From Watersipora subatra (taxonomy: Eukaryota > Bryozoa > Gymnolaemata > Cheilostomatida > Watersiporidae), in contig NC_088709.1 in assembly GCF_963576615.1 (NCBI RefSeq), positions 23,266,243 to 23,330,242 on the forward strand: a stretch of 64,000 nt of DNA. Reading direction: 5' to 3'. Of this stretch, positions 21,240 through 36,200 are shown one piece after another (positions within the stretch are counted from its first letter, which is position 1; each line of letters opens with the position of its first letter). Both the position numbers and the translations under genes were made by a program. The notes beneath the pieces are model-generated. The model was not told the origin of the DNA and made no database searches. It saw nothing but the letters and a program-made list of their open reading frames with translations.

Positions 21240-24200
21240 ATGCCCTCCTTTGAGCCAATGCTTGAGGTGACCCTCAAAAATTATCCTAAGAAGAACGCTG
21301 CTCATGTGTCTTATGGCACAGCTGGATTTCGAATGAAGTGGTATGTAATTTTGACATTGCCAAATATGAACACATGGTAGCTTTTACAATTAGTGGTTTT
21401 GTTTGCTATTAGATTTTTACAGTCACCGTAAAACCTCTAATTGAACGCCATGGCGCTCTATTTTTAACTACCACTGGGAATGTAAACCCCTTTTATTAAA
21501 CGCTGCATTTAGCACTAATGCAATGCATAAAAGTATGATCGGTAACTGTAACCTTTGATCCAATACTTGCGAACCGGTTTTTCTATACATGAACTTCACA
21601 GTGTCAAGACCAAGTTAAACAAGAAACTACTATTAGTCTGAGGCCATTATTGATTATTTCTATGGTGTTGCTTTCAAAGTTTTGATGAGAAAAGGCGGAA
21701 GGCTTTGGAGTTGGACAACGAGAGAATTGATTGTTATTAATGTAAACGATTCATTATTAATTCAATTTTGTGAACACTTTTCTACTAATCACTTGATGTT
21801 ATGCGTTCATAAAGTTCAAAGATAGTCAAAGGGGTGGCCAATTGGAGGCGGCGTTCAAATAGAAGATGGAATTCAATTAGACTTTCACAGTTAGTTTGTG
21901 AAGCGAAGAAACTTTTTTGTGTTCAACTCTCTACTCATGAGAACCTATGGTTGGAGAATTATGGGTAGAAGGAACTGATAGTCGTGGAGTCTTGCATATC
22001 TACTAGCAGAACACATTGATACCCGTCGTCATTTATTTGTAAACATATTTATAAAAACTTGTATTATGTAATCTGACGTTCAAGTACTGCATATTAATTT
22101 TATTCTAATTTTTTTGCATAATTCTCTGCAATTGTTTGAACAGACCGAGAAAGATAAAACATTTTATATCACTAGCATAAGTATAGTTTCAGAGCTTTCT
22201 TCTCAACACATATTCATAGAGTAGAACATAGAGCTGGGCCAGAAGCTTCAACCAGATAGATATTTTGTGTAGGTTAATGCTATGATAATAGGTGACCCTA
22301 ATGCCCAATGTTTTTACAGGGATGATTCACTTGACTATATAGTGTATCGAGTCGGAATATTGGCTGCCTTACGCTCTCAGGATAAGACTGGTAAGTGATG
22401 TGATTAGCGGTCTGCTCAAAATCTATATTGTGTGTCTGCGTAAACACTTTGCGTTTCCATTTTTTTTGGCGATTTTATCTAAACTTCATACGCGTACGCT
22501 CCGTGCCTTTCACCAGGTCGCTAAATTATTTGATTTTATATATCGATCTGATTCCTGACAAACAGCCTCTTAAACACCAAATTTGGGCAAACGATAAAAG
22601 GAACCTCGAGCATCTCTGGGCTTTCTGCTTGTTTCCGATAATATGCGCCTCAAAAATTTTTTTTATGCCTAATTACTAGTTTGATGAAACAGTTTTCTTT
22701 TGTTGTCTATTTGTCAGCCAACTTAGTTTTAATGCAGAACATGAGAGCTAGAGTTGTTCCATCTCATTTATATATATGTAAATCTTGGTGTTTGTCTTTT
22801 TGTTACACCCTGTGTCCAGTTATAGCGATTAAAATCTAGCAAGGATAGTCTGCAGGGCATCTGAAGGATGCTGAGAAGATGAAGATCCGCAGGATCTAGA
22901 AGGTTCTTTGAAGCGGCAAACTTAACCATTAAGCTACAGTGAATACAATTGATTCATTGCGCAAATAGTCATTATATTGGTTAAGATACTCATGGGGTTA
23001 ACACTACTTGGGGTTAACAACTAACACTGTTGACTGTTACATGTCACGATTGTTAAGTTGGCCCAAAAACATTGGTAATGTTTTAGTAAAAATTTTAGTA
23101 AAGTTCTAGCTTTTCAGGCGAGTTACTTAAATTAATAAAGCAATTATTCTATTATCTGTGAGACACAGAGCATTCAGCTAGTCTTTATATGAATCTTAAT
23201 CTTTTGTTGATCTGTAATCCCTGTGTCCAGTTATAGTGATTAAATTCTATCAATTAAAAATCTGCATGGCACTGGAATTGAACTCTTGACATTCAAATCA
23301 CAAGTATGCTCACAAGTATGCTCACAAGTATGCTCACAAGTATGCTCACAAGTATGCAAACAAGTATGCTCACAAGTATGCTCACAAGCATGCTCACAAG
23401 TATGCTCACAAGTATGCTCACAAGTATGCAAACAAGTATGCTCACAAGTATGCTCACAAGTATGCAAACAAGTATGCTCACAAGTATGCTCACAAGCATG
23501 CTCACAAGTATGCTCACAAGTATGCAAACAAGTATGCTCACAAGTATGCTCACAAGTATGCTCACAAGTATGCAAACAAGTATGCAAACAAGTATGCTTA
23601 CAAGTATGCTCACAAGTATGCTCACAAGTATGCTCACAAGTATGCTCACAAGTATGCTCACAAGTATGCTCACAAGTATGCTCACAAGTATGCTCACAAG
23701 TATGCAAACAAGTATGCTTACAAGTATGCTTACAAGTATGCTCACAAGTATGCTCACAAGTATGCAAACAAGTATGCTCACAAGTATGCTCACAAGTATG
23801 CTCACAAGTATGCAAACAAGTATGCAAACAAGTATGCTTACAAGTATGCTCACAAGTATGCTCACAAGTATGCTCACAAGTATGCTCACAAGTATGCAAA
23901 CAAGTATGCAAACAAGTATGCTTACAAGTATGCTTACAAGTATGCTCACAAGTATGCTCACAAGTATGCTCACAAGTATGCAAACAAGTATGCTAACAAG
24001 TATGCAAACAAGTATGCAAACAAGTATGCAAACAAGCGCACGTAACCGTTAGAATAAGCCATTCTCATCATTATCAACCATTTTATCCATTATTATCGCG
24101 ATTGCGCACGCTAAATATGCACTTTTTATTATTAACTGATATTACCTTTTTCATTTGTTTCTCTTTTGAAAGTTGTTTAAGCCGTTTTAAAATCCATTAC

Positions 24201-27200
24201 CTATTTTCTTTTAATTTGTAATTTTCAATTATGCCGTTTCAATTTCAAATGTGCCGTTGCACTCCTATTTTCAGTTCTTTACATTTGTACCAATATCGAG
24301 AAATACCACTATCATTTATTCAAAGTTTTGATGGATAGCTTCTGCTGCAGCAATAACCTTTTTTATACACATACTTTTATGTACTCATTGTTATTATTAA
24401 TTTAATGTATTCATGATTTTTATTTTGTTTTCTCAGTTCGTATTAATTATATCAGTATCAAATTATTTTTCATTGTAGTAGAGCAGGCTTTATCTAGCCA
24501 TTACTTGCTCATTATTTCACATTTCAGCACCTTTACAGTTGTTTCACTTTTTTCTTAATTTATTTTACTGCACAGCACAAAACATTTTTCTCATATTATA
24601 AAATTTAAAAGTAAGAATTGTAAATGTTGTATATGCTACGGAAAAAATAATTTTCTGTGCAAAGTACTTTTTATTACCAGGGCAACCCCGGGCATCCATC
24701 TAGTTTTGGTATATAAGCAGATACAGTAGTTCCTTGCTACTTTGTGGTTCACCTTTTGCAGCTTCAGTACTTTGCAGGGTGAAAAATATTCATTAAAAAC
24801 TTGAAAATTACAGAAAACGATTGAAAGTTAAAAATGAAATGCATATAATACACAGATCTTTCTCATATGCTGGCTCAGTGAGATCCCTGCTCGCGCATCA
24901 TTGTAAGAGCAGCTGTCATGGTTCCCTGTTTTTGTTATATTTCAGCTATATTGTTACGTTTTGTGAAGTGTAAGAGTATGAAGTACTTGTAACGCCTTTC
25001 ATCGTGTCTCATAAATGCCTACAACTCTAAAATTCGTCTATTGAACCTGGGAGAAAAGAGAACGCTTATGATTCATAAAAAGGTGACTTTATTAGGTGTG
25101 AGTTTATTAGTTTCCATTTCACTGAGTTTCACTTATCGAAGGGAGGGGGCGTTGAGGCACCAGCCCCTACTTATCGAAGGGGCGCTGGTTTCGATTAATT
25201 AAAAAAGAGAAGGATTACTGTACATGCTATGGAGGACACAGATTTGACCCAAGTTCTACTCAAACCGGTGCATCTTATCAATCCTAGTTAGTAACCTTGG
25301 TCTAAATGGTAGTTATCCTCTCAACTTAAGTGTCACAAAAGTGCAGCATACTGAACGCGTTGCCATCAACCCTCTTTCACACCGTCATTAGCCGCTACCC
25401 CCATGCTTCGAAAGTAAGAACTCCATACAGTACTGTACATAGCAATGGTACATTTCATTGCATAACCACTACATAGGCATTTGTTACTTTTCAGGCATAC
25501 TTGGTGTATTAGAGCTATTAAAAACACGTTTTTCTATTGCAATATCCTGCTTTTAAGGATATACTATATCCCTGAAAGCATCAAGGGGTTTTTAGAGGTA
25601 GGGAACAAATTAATTAGTACTTAGTTATTTTATATAAAAAAATGGATTGGAGGTATGAGAGAATTGATTGCATAGGAGCTCGACGTCAGTTTTGTTCATT
25701 CTATTAGTTTTGCTTTCTCCATGATTGGTTTTTTTTCTAATTTGATTGATTTTAATAGTTTTTGTGTTGTCTGCAATTGCAACAACTTGAAAAATCTGTA
25801 TTTTTGCTTTAACCTAAATGTCGCTAATGCTAATCATCTTTGACTTGACAGCTGTTATCGGTGTGATGATCACAGCCAGCCATAATCCTATCAGCGACAA
25901 TGGAGTGAAGATTGTTGACCCATATGGTGAGATGCTTGAAGCTCACTGGGAGAAATTTGCAAACAAAATAATAAACTGCAGGTAACTATAGAGCAGGCTG
26001 GCTATTGCTCCCTCTACTAATAGTAATATGATAATAATAATTGAACTGCAGACCAAAACAGTACAATAGCATCTCGCTAGAAGTCTGTACTATAGTTTAT
26101 AGCTGTTCAGTTTTAATACAAGATGGAGGAAGTTTCAGTTTTCCGTCTCTGTGAAGTATTTGTATCGAATCCTTCACTCCTTTCACAGCCCTTAAGAATT
26201 ATTTTACCAACAAAGTTTTTAGGATATTTCTGACAATTCAACAGCTTTGCTTGTATATATTATCAATCTTCTGATGCTGCTCTCTGGTCGCAACTGCTAT
26301 GCACGGAATAAGCCAACTTATCTTAGGTCAACCATTTCTTGTGAGTTAACCTATAGTACCCTTGTTTCTGAATTGCCTTTTGGCACCTGTTTTTGAGTTG
26401 ACCTACAGGTCCCTGCTTTTGAATTGATAAGTGGCCCTTGTTTCTGAGTTGACCTAAAGCCCCTTGTTTATGAGTTGACCTAAAGCCCCTTGTTTCTGAG
26501 TTGACCTAAGGGGAGCCTGATTCTGAGCTTAACCATTTGCTGCTTTCGTATGTGTTGAATCAAGGGTACTGTCATTGTTGATTGACTCAAAGCAACTTCC
26601 TAGTAAGTTAACTATGGGCAGCTTTCTTGTGAGTTGGGCTGTAATTATTTACCTTCACGTACCTCGACTCGTCGCACTGATCAAGTTTTCTTATTTACTT
26701 TAGTGATGAAGAGCTCGCCGGTGTCATCCAGTCCATTATCAATGAGTCAAACATCAACTCTAGCCAAACACCTCAGGTTTATGTTGGCATGGATACCAGG
26801 TACAGTTGAACATCATGTATTCTACTCTGTATTCATTTTGAGACGGCACTACTGGTGTGGTCATGACTGCAATGTAGAGATAAACTAGCCATGATAAGTT
26901 TTCCCCAATGGGTCCTTTCAAGTGTTTCATAGATTGCTCTTCTGTAGTATTCTTTGACTCTTGACAATATAAAAACTGTGACGATTTTGACCTTCAAAGA
27001 ATGTTTTTTAGGGCATTTGTTCCTCCAAGGTGGACGAATAAATCAACAGATACTTATATGCATGTAGCAGGCTATTAGTTTTTACACTTGCTGTTTCTGT
27101 ACAATTAACAAGCATTTATGAAATGTTTGTTTCATATTTTTATTGTATAAAGATCCATATGCCAAGGATTTTTAAGAAATAACAACTTCTATCAAAGATA

Positions 27201-30200
27201 TCTTTGAAAGAATAATAATCCTTATGAATAATGTTTTTCAGTAAATAGCATTTTCTGCTAGGAATATCTTTAAAGGAATAGCAACTCCTGGAAAGGATAT
27301 CGTCAGAGGAATAACAACTCTTAGAAAGGATGTCTTTAAATGAGTAACAACTCCTAAAAAGGATGTCTTTAAAGGAATGACAACTCCTTGAAAGGATATC
27401 TTCAAAGATTAGCAACTCCTATATAGAAAATCTTTAAAGGAATGACAACTCCTATAAAGCAAATCTTTATAAAAATAACAACTATAGAGGAAAGCTTTAA
27501 AGGAATAGGTAACAACTATTAAAAAGGATGTCTTTAAAGAAATAACAACTCCTAAAAAGACATCTTCAAAGGGATAGCAACTCCTCGAAAGAATATTTTC
27601 CAAAGAATAGCAACTCCTATAAAGGAAATTTTTAAGGGAACAGCAACTACTATAGCGGAAATCTGTAAAGGAACAACAATTACTTTAGTGGATAGCTTCA
27701 AAAGAGTAGCAACTCCCAGAAAGGCTATCTTTTAAAGAATAACAACTCCTGTAGAATAACCCTTTAAAGGAATAACAACTCCTATGAAGAATTTTTTGAA
27801 AATGTCAACTGCTGCAAACATTTAACTTTTAATAAAAGCTTATTTAACCTGACTTCGTTTTGTCTATCATCAATATAATATTTGTGTAAGTGCTTATGGC
27901 TACGTTAGATGGCTCTATGGTGATTGTGTTTATAGAATAGGAGACAACTATGTAATAGCTGACAGTGCTTAGATTTGACATGGTTGTAAATTACCTCTGT
28001 AGACCAAGCAGTAAGAGGCTGTCTGCTGCATGTCTGGCTGGCGTGGAAACCATGGGAGGAAAAGTTGCTGACTTTGGTAAGAAAATAGAATAAAGATCAG
28101 TCTACAGCCACTGCATATTGTACTGATTGTGGGTATCAGTAAAAGGGTAGGCCAGTGAAAGTGGCTGTCGGTGAAAGTGGCTGTCAGCGAAAGTGGCTGT
28201 TGGCAAAAGCGGCTGTCTGCGAAAGTGACTGTTGGCAAAAGCGGCTGTCTGCGAAAGTGGCTGTCAGTAAAAGGGGTTGCCAGCGAAAGTGGCTGTCGGC
28301 GAAAGTGGCTGTCGATGAAAGTGGCTGCTTCAGGACATCTTGTTTTACTAGTTTTATAAAGAACTGTTACGAGACAGTCAACGACAGTTACTCTAGCATT
28401 ATCTGTTATAAGTGTTTAATGATTGTCATTTGAATGTCACATGGCTGTCACATGACTGTCACATGATTGGTAGATGATTTTCACGTGACTGTCGAATGAC
28501 TGTCATATGTCTGTCACATGACTGTCAAGTGACTGTTTCATATTGACTGACTAACTGATATCTAGGACACATGCTATGCTCTAGCCTGCTGTCTATAGAT
28601 TTGAGGAAGGCCTACCTCACAATTTATCTCTCTCCCATAACGCAGGTTTCGTAACAACACCTCAGCTCCACTACATGGTCTGGTCATACAACAGTAAGTC
28701 TACTCACCAACCCACTATGGAGGGATATTATCGCAAGATCTCAGACTCATTCAAAAGATTTCTCAAGCTTTGCAAGCATACGCAATCGATCTCGGCTCCC
28801 GTATGTATGCCAATGATACTACAGTCCTTGCGCTTGCAACATGCTCCAAATGAGCAAATGATTTTGCATAAGTTGATGAAGGGAAGTGTTGTTATGAATA
28901 CAAACAACATAATACTTTACAAATACAGCGGCTAGTAAGATATCACTGATAATACTCCTTCGTATGTTAAAACCATTGTATGTTGAAACAAGTATTCCTA
29001 TAAAAGTACATTGTAAATGGTTTATTTCATTCCACAGCTCAAAAACTTGTAAAACTTGTTAATAAATACCACCGGTAATTGCACATAGCATTCGAACATA
29101 TGCATTACATAAAGCTATGTAATGCATTCAAACATATGCATTACATAAAGCTATGTAATGCATTCAAACATATGCATTACATAAAGCTATGTAATGCATT
29201 CAAACATATGCAGTACATAAAGCTATGTAATGCATTCAAACAAATGCATTACATAAAACTTTGTAAAAATCTAAATGTAAAAAAACCAATAATATAAATA
29301 AAAAACTGTTTGTACAATAATAAGTGATTAGAAGAAGCTTTTTTACAACTTTTTCTTAGAGATACTTAAACTGGAAGTATGAGTGGCAATAATGTTCAGG
29401 TTTGCAGGTAAAAGTGGTAACAGAGATATGCCGGATAAAGTGCTTTTATCTTGGGCTAGGGGAAGTCTACATTAATAAATGTTATATTCGTTATATTATT
29501 GTAACGTTTTTTAAAAATTTAACTACATGTATTAGTGTTTATTAACTTTTTTTCATTGCACCTACAAAATCGCAATGTTACGAGAGACTTTGTATATCAA
29601 ATGTTTGAAATTACTCTGGGTATACAATACAGTCAAGTATTTGCTCAAATTTCTTCATCGTATGTTGGACGATTCGCTTGTTGAGGTGATCAAAGGTAAA
29701 GGTTGGAGTTTATTATGAACAAGTGTTATTATCGACTAATAGTTTACAAACTGAACGATTTTACAGAAATTGGACCCAGAATTGCGTAAGCTTTTTCTAA
29801 TACAAATAAGAATCATCAAGCTTCAGGGATAAATACATTGCCATATGTTAATTCTGTAGAAGTTCATGTTTACAACTTATGGAACTAAGGCTTATGAATG
29901 GAGCGATCGCTCGCTCCATTCATAAGCCTTCGTAATTGATGAATGAGAAATGGTTTATGTATTTGTAGACATGAGTGGTCTTCATTGAACATTACAATTT
30001 CCATTGTAAATTCTCTCTGAAATCATCTTCATTTTAGATCCATTTAAGAGAACTTACAGATTCATTGTTAATAAAAAGTGACTTTTTAATCGATGATAAA
30101 TTGCCAGAAATGATAAAGTGCAGTATGCATGTCAAAGCCTTTTATTTTGTGTTACAATAGCAGTTGTTTCAAATGTGCCAACTTGTACACTATTACAAAA

Positions 30201-33200
30201 TTCTGTGCTTGCAATTAATGGGACGGCTAAAATGCTGGGCTATATGGGGCATGAACCAATGAGATTCAGTTTATTAAACTGACTCTAACCAACCGAGCTA
30301 GTCAGTCACCTTCCGAAGTCTCAAATAGTTGAAGGCATCTTGATTCTCTGTGCTTACAGAGCAGTCGTGGAGCAGCAGTGGTTCATTGGTTAGTACGCAG
30401 GCATACAATCAGTAGGTCAGGGGTTCGAATCGCAGAAGAACCATTGACGGTGTTAGGAAGAACATCCATCACAACTGCTTCTGTGCCAAATCCCATGCGC
30501 AGATGGTCACAATATATTTACTTCAGGATAAATCTGGTTTGGAATAAAGTGCCATACGTGCAACGGAGAGGAAATAAATCTTGATAATTAAATACAATCA
30601 TATTAAAACAGAGCATTAAATGCTGTATTTCTAGGTCTAGTACAGTCATAATCTTATCAAACATTTCTGTCATTGTAGTGATTGGTGTCTGTATCTGGTA
30701 ATTATATTCTTCACAGTTTTTCTCTTTGTATACTCATAACAATCATATTTTTTCTGCCTGGTTACTGACGCAGTGGCTTCATTTAACCATGTCAGCATGC
30801 TTACGCACCCTCACAGGCAGCCAGTGTGCAACAGACACCTGTCTACACATGTTTCATATACAGTTAGACAGAGTGGGCTTAAGGGTTGATAACAAATAAG
30901 GATATTCTATATAACAGTGGAATAGTCTATATCTATAAAGCCGTCGTTTAGTGTGTTCAGCTATAGCTATTAATATCTAGGAATGAAAGTCCGCTTCATG
31001 CTGGGTTTGATCTCAGAACCTCCTGTTCACCAGGCAATAACCTAACCAATTAAGCTACACAAGATGCAATGAACTCAATAGGCAATATGAGTCGCTATGT
31101 CAGTTAAAATACGCGTAGCAATCTGTGTTACGAAACATCACTAAAGCTTGCTCTAACGGCTCTTATTAGTATGTTTAAAAATACAGATAGAAGCTTACTC
31201 AAATTAGTCATTGGCAATTTGCCAGGCTAATGGCAAGTGGCAGGCAATTACATTACCTGCCACTGTTTGTAAGCTGTTTTTTAATACCCGTGCAATGCCG
31301 GGCATCCGGCTAGTGATTTATATTAATAAACTTGACTCTGGCATTGTGTCTGTCTGTTAGTCCGCAATTGTGGCTGATTTCATCCAAACTTCACACACAT
31401 ATGATCTGTATCTTCTGCCAGGTAACTAAAAGGATTTGGTTGCACATCTCTAGCCGGTTCTTGAGAACCAGTTTCTTAATCGCTTACAATGTCGGCTATC
31501 AGATCGAAAATGAAAATATTCCCAGACATTACAGAGCTTACTGCTAGTGAATGTAAATGCATGAAACTTGAAGTAGCTGAGAAAATAAGAAACAAGTTTT
31601 AGAAATATCTCACATCCTTTATTTACCCTACTTCATACAGATGTAGGGTACTCATATTTTAGTATTACACCCTTAGCCTATATTGTATATTCACATTAAT
31701 ATTCGTTAAAACTATCATACAATCTTCAGGTACACAGGCTATGCTACAAGTCTATGCTAGTGTAGTTTGTTTTTCTGCATTATAGGTAACGATAGATGGA
31801 GCTAATGGAATAGGGGCTCTCAAAGCTGGTGAGTTGCAGACGTACCTCGGAGATAGTCTGAGTCTGAAAGTTGTCTTTGACGGAACCGCCGGTGTTCTTA
31901 ATGATCAGGTAAATCTTCTATTATTAAGGTTTTCTCAGCGCTCAATGGTCGATACAGGAAGTTGGGTAATTTATTTGCGATATGTTCAGCAACATGGTTG
32001 ACTGTGATTGATCAATGTTAACTTACCGTAAAACCTCTAATTGAACGCCATGGCGCTGTATTTTTCAACCCTTCTCTCATAGTGGCGGTCAAATAGAAGT
32101 GGCGTTCAAATAGAGGTTTTATGGCATACGGTGTTTACTTTTCATGCAGACGATGCTAGATTGATAATTACTCTGACAACTTGATTTTGTAGAAGAAGCC
32201 ATGTCGGTCTCTGCTGCTGACACAGTGCTAGCTGGAAGGGTTTATTAAGGAATTTTTTTATCAAATGTCAAGTTATCCAATAGTTGCTGTTGATCCTTAG
32301 GGTTTAAAGGTTAACTGACAGAATTTTAAAATTAGGCCTACATCTATTTATATTAATGTAGTCATGGTAGTTCATTTTTTCGGCAGTGATTTTGATGCTA
32401 GAAGACCAGTAGCCAGTTTTGAACATAAGGAGGTCATTTTGTCTGCAAAACATGAATGTATAAATTGCGGCAGTAATGCAGATGACTAGCCAATGCGTGA
32501 GTACGAGACAAAAGCATTTCTGTTGGTCACTATTCTTATACATTTCTCCAATGAAGTTGCAACACTACTGTATGTCGTTATAGTTACCTAACTTGTCAGA
32601 TAGTTGTAATGCAAGCTCAAAGCAGTTTCCACAAATACCGAAAAAGTCTGCCTTGTTTTTATACATGCCCCACTAATTTTCAAATTGTGGTTATAGAACA
32701 GCTGCAATCCGCTTGTGTATATCGTTTTTGGAGTGTGCTAACAAAAGTTCCTTTACACAAAATCGGAGATTTAAAAAGTCGCCTGTAAAATTTAGCTATT
32801 GTCAGAAGTCATGTTTGAAATCCTATTAATGCATACGTGTTGGTCTAGACAAACCAGTGTTGGAGTCACTCAGACCTCTCAACATCTGTATCAGGGTTGT
32901 TAAATATTCCCCATGGTTACCTCTGTAAAACTCCAGTAAAAACTCGACGGGAAAAATGTGGTGCGAAAAAATTAAAATAGGAAAAATTAGGAGAATTTTG
33001 TAACATTTTTTATTTTGATTCTCTTGAAATGGAATCTGCTTACTTAAACCTTAAAAATGCCATAAAATAGACATTAATAGTTTAACCGATATAAAGTTAC
33101 AACCTTGGTTGTTGAAGTGGTAATAGTACAAATATGTAGGCCTAATACAACATAGAATTTTGCTATTTGTTTGTTTGACATTTAATGACACAATACAGAA

Positions 33201-36200
33201 CCTGTATTGTGTCATTAACTTTATCTGTATTTCTGATCATTGGGCTTTATTCACTCCTCTAAAGCTAGAAACTAATTAGTTACCTTTAAGCTAAGATGGT
33301 ATTTAAGAGGAGATCATCGAAGTGTGGTGACTGTTAATTGACAGCCATGTAAGGATGGTGGCTGTTAAATGGTAGCCATTATGACTACCATGTAATGGCT
33401 TTAATACCATGTAATGATAACTCTTTAAGAATGCTTTTGAAGGCATAGCAAAAGTTAGAGAGTACATGTTTGTGAGCATAAACACTACCAGATTATGATG
33501 ACATCTATATGGTAACCACCATAATATGATACCATCTATATGGTAACCACCATAATACGATACCATCTATATGGTAACCACCATAATACGATACCATCTA
33601 TATGGTAACCACCATAATATGATACCATCTATATGGTAACCACCATAATACGATACCATCTATATGGTAACCACCATAATATAATACTATCGCTATGGTA
33701 CTATGGTATGGAATGGGGTTATTGAGAACCACCATGCCATAACATGTTTTACCAACTTTTCCCTTTTACACACAATTATATTAATACTGATTGTTTGTTT
33801 AGTTATTGCCACATTGCTGCTGCTGCCCTCTAACCTAAACCATTTTCTATGGTTTGTAGTGCGGTGCTGACTATGTCAAATCCAAGCAGACTAGCCCCGT
33901 AGGCCTGGACACCCTGGCTGGGGAGAGATACGCTTCTGTTGACGGAGATGCTGATAGAGTTGTCTATTACTACAAATCTAAAGGTGCTTGCTCTCTTTCT
34001 GCCCATTTGGTACATGTTGATATACTCCCAAGAATAGAGTCGTATCTTGTGGTTACACATGTGGTTATAAATTTAGTAGAAGGAAGGTATGTACAGTGCG
34101 CCCTCAGGTTACAATGACCTTGTTATCTGATTTTTTTACCTGCAATGTAGAACACGCTGGTTTTTCACCCTCTGTACGAAATATTTTTCAGGTTACGAAA
34201 TCAACAAAAATTGATCTCGAAATTCAAATTTGACAGTCGTTGTGCTGGTTACAGCGGAATAACAAATATGCTGATATGCTCTCTGGTGAAATTCCTCTAT
34301 CAATGAATGAAAGAGATACGATGTTCGATCTTGATCAGTTCGGCGTTATTAGTTATAGTGAAAACGAAACTGAAAACAGAAATTTTGAAAGTGATGAAAT
34401 TTTGGGGATGAAAAACTTGAAGTTTAGTAAAATAGTTAAAAATACATAATAAAACTTAGCTTCAAGGGTGTGTTTAGTCAGCTAAATTCTTTTAGGTTAA
34501 ATTCAGCGTTCATGTTATATGTTTGTTTCGAAGGTAAGAACTCTATACGGTACGTACTGCACATAAAACATTGTAATGCTACACTTTCTTGCAGATCATA
34601 ACCACTAAATACACTAAAGTTGCTGTAGGTAACTATAGTTACTAAGGTTAACATATTATTTTGTTACTAATTTTTAATATGTATGTATATAGAATTTTGA
34701 TGATTTCTACCAGGGGGTGTTTGCATTAGATATTGACTACGGGTTTTTATACCTCTATACGATATTTTTGCTTTACAATGCCAACACCGGAACGAATTAA
34801 AATCATATGACAAAAATCTATATTCTATAAGGTAATGTAGGGTGTTCAGCGGTCAGCGGTTCAAAACCTTCACTAGGGGATGTCAGGAGAAGCATCGGGT
34901 CTTAAATTACTCCCAAGTATCCCAATATGCACTAGTGATGTTGTCAACATGATCGGTGGTCAACTCCACCTCCCCAGCAAATATCCTGCTAAGGTGGTTT
35001 TTCTTGGGAGTTCTCTCAGGCCTTAAATTAATGCCTGAGAGGCATGTGGAGTATGAACTGAGTGAAAAAAATGATACAAAATTAATAATTATGTCCTCTT
35101 CTATAAAATAAGTTTGCTAAAACCCACGCTAGAATTTCATACAGTGGCGATCGTGATTACTGGATCGCTTAGTAATTTTTTCGTATTCTTTGTCATTTAT
35201 GGCATGAACTCATTTTCCTTGTAATCTCTGACTATACATACTATACATATTTGAGAAGAAAGTTTAGTAGATACTCCTCAAAAAATATTAATCACCCATT
35301 TTATCTTATCTTGCGATCGTTAATAAGGGCTGGCCAATGAAATACTCAGATGTTAGTAATACTCCAAAGGCCACCAATGTACTACTTTTATATAGTTACT
35401 TGTATAGTTACCGATATGTTAAATTTAGCCACCTCCGTCAATGAATATATACTTGGGTTTTTGGTTTTTTATCGTAATAGGCAGATATCGGTGTGTTAAC
35501 CAAAAACAGGCTTAAAAGCAAATATCAGTTCATATTTAATAATATTCATGTGTGGAACATTCTAGTGTTCCATTGATGTTTATATTGCCATTATTTATCC
35601 AATAAACACTAAAAAAACTATGAATTATTAACAAATCAAATGTTTATTCTAAGCGATCCAATAGTTATGATAACCACTAGTAGTGGAGAAGCCAGGTTTA
35701 TTTAGGTTCAATTCCTAACTTTGACTGCATTTGAATGAGCCTCAGAGACATCACTATGTAGCTGCAATAGAGTTGGCATGAAGTTACAGAGAGTCTAATT
35801 AGAATCAATTTTATATCTATGGAACTGGAATGTAAGTCGAGTTGGAGCATAAGAGAGTAATCTGGTGGTGGCATCTATGGAAAATCTGCCAATCAGTTCA
35901 CTAGTAACATCTGAGATGGTCAGCAAGTGCTTTTGCTATCTGATGTATATATGGGCCATTTGCCATATGATGGATATATATGAACCATTTGCTATGTTAT
36001 GTATATATATGGACCATTTGCCTAATTTTCGGTCTTTGTGAGATGAACTACAATAATCTGGCTTGTCAAAAATACATGAAGTTTTTTTTCTCCATTGATT
36101 AATGAACTTTGATGGAGTTGTCTGTCTTTGTGCAGACCAACCGTTTATTATTAGCAGCCTTACTGCAAAGGTGTAATAATGGTCACTCAATTTTTAAAAC

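Noticed and set aside
23299-24036. CRISPR array
   Set aside because: Units are contiguous 12-mers without unique spacers, in an intron of a eukaryotic gene.
23240-24052. Four overlapping ORFs of 226-248 codons (Cys-Lys-His-Thr, Val-Cys-Ser-Gln, Met-Leu-Thr-Ser repeats)
   Set aside because: They are reading-frame shadows of the 12-bp satellite; a period divisible by three without stops keeps several frames open on both strands.
30228-30305. Functional tRNA-Ile(AAT) gene
   Set aside because: D arm and anticodon arm are good, but the acceptor stem does not pair and the T stem has a mismatch; kept only as a tRNA-like relic.
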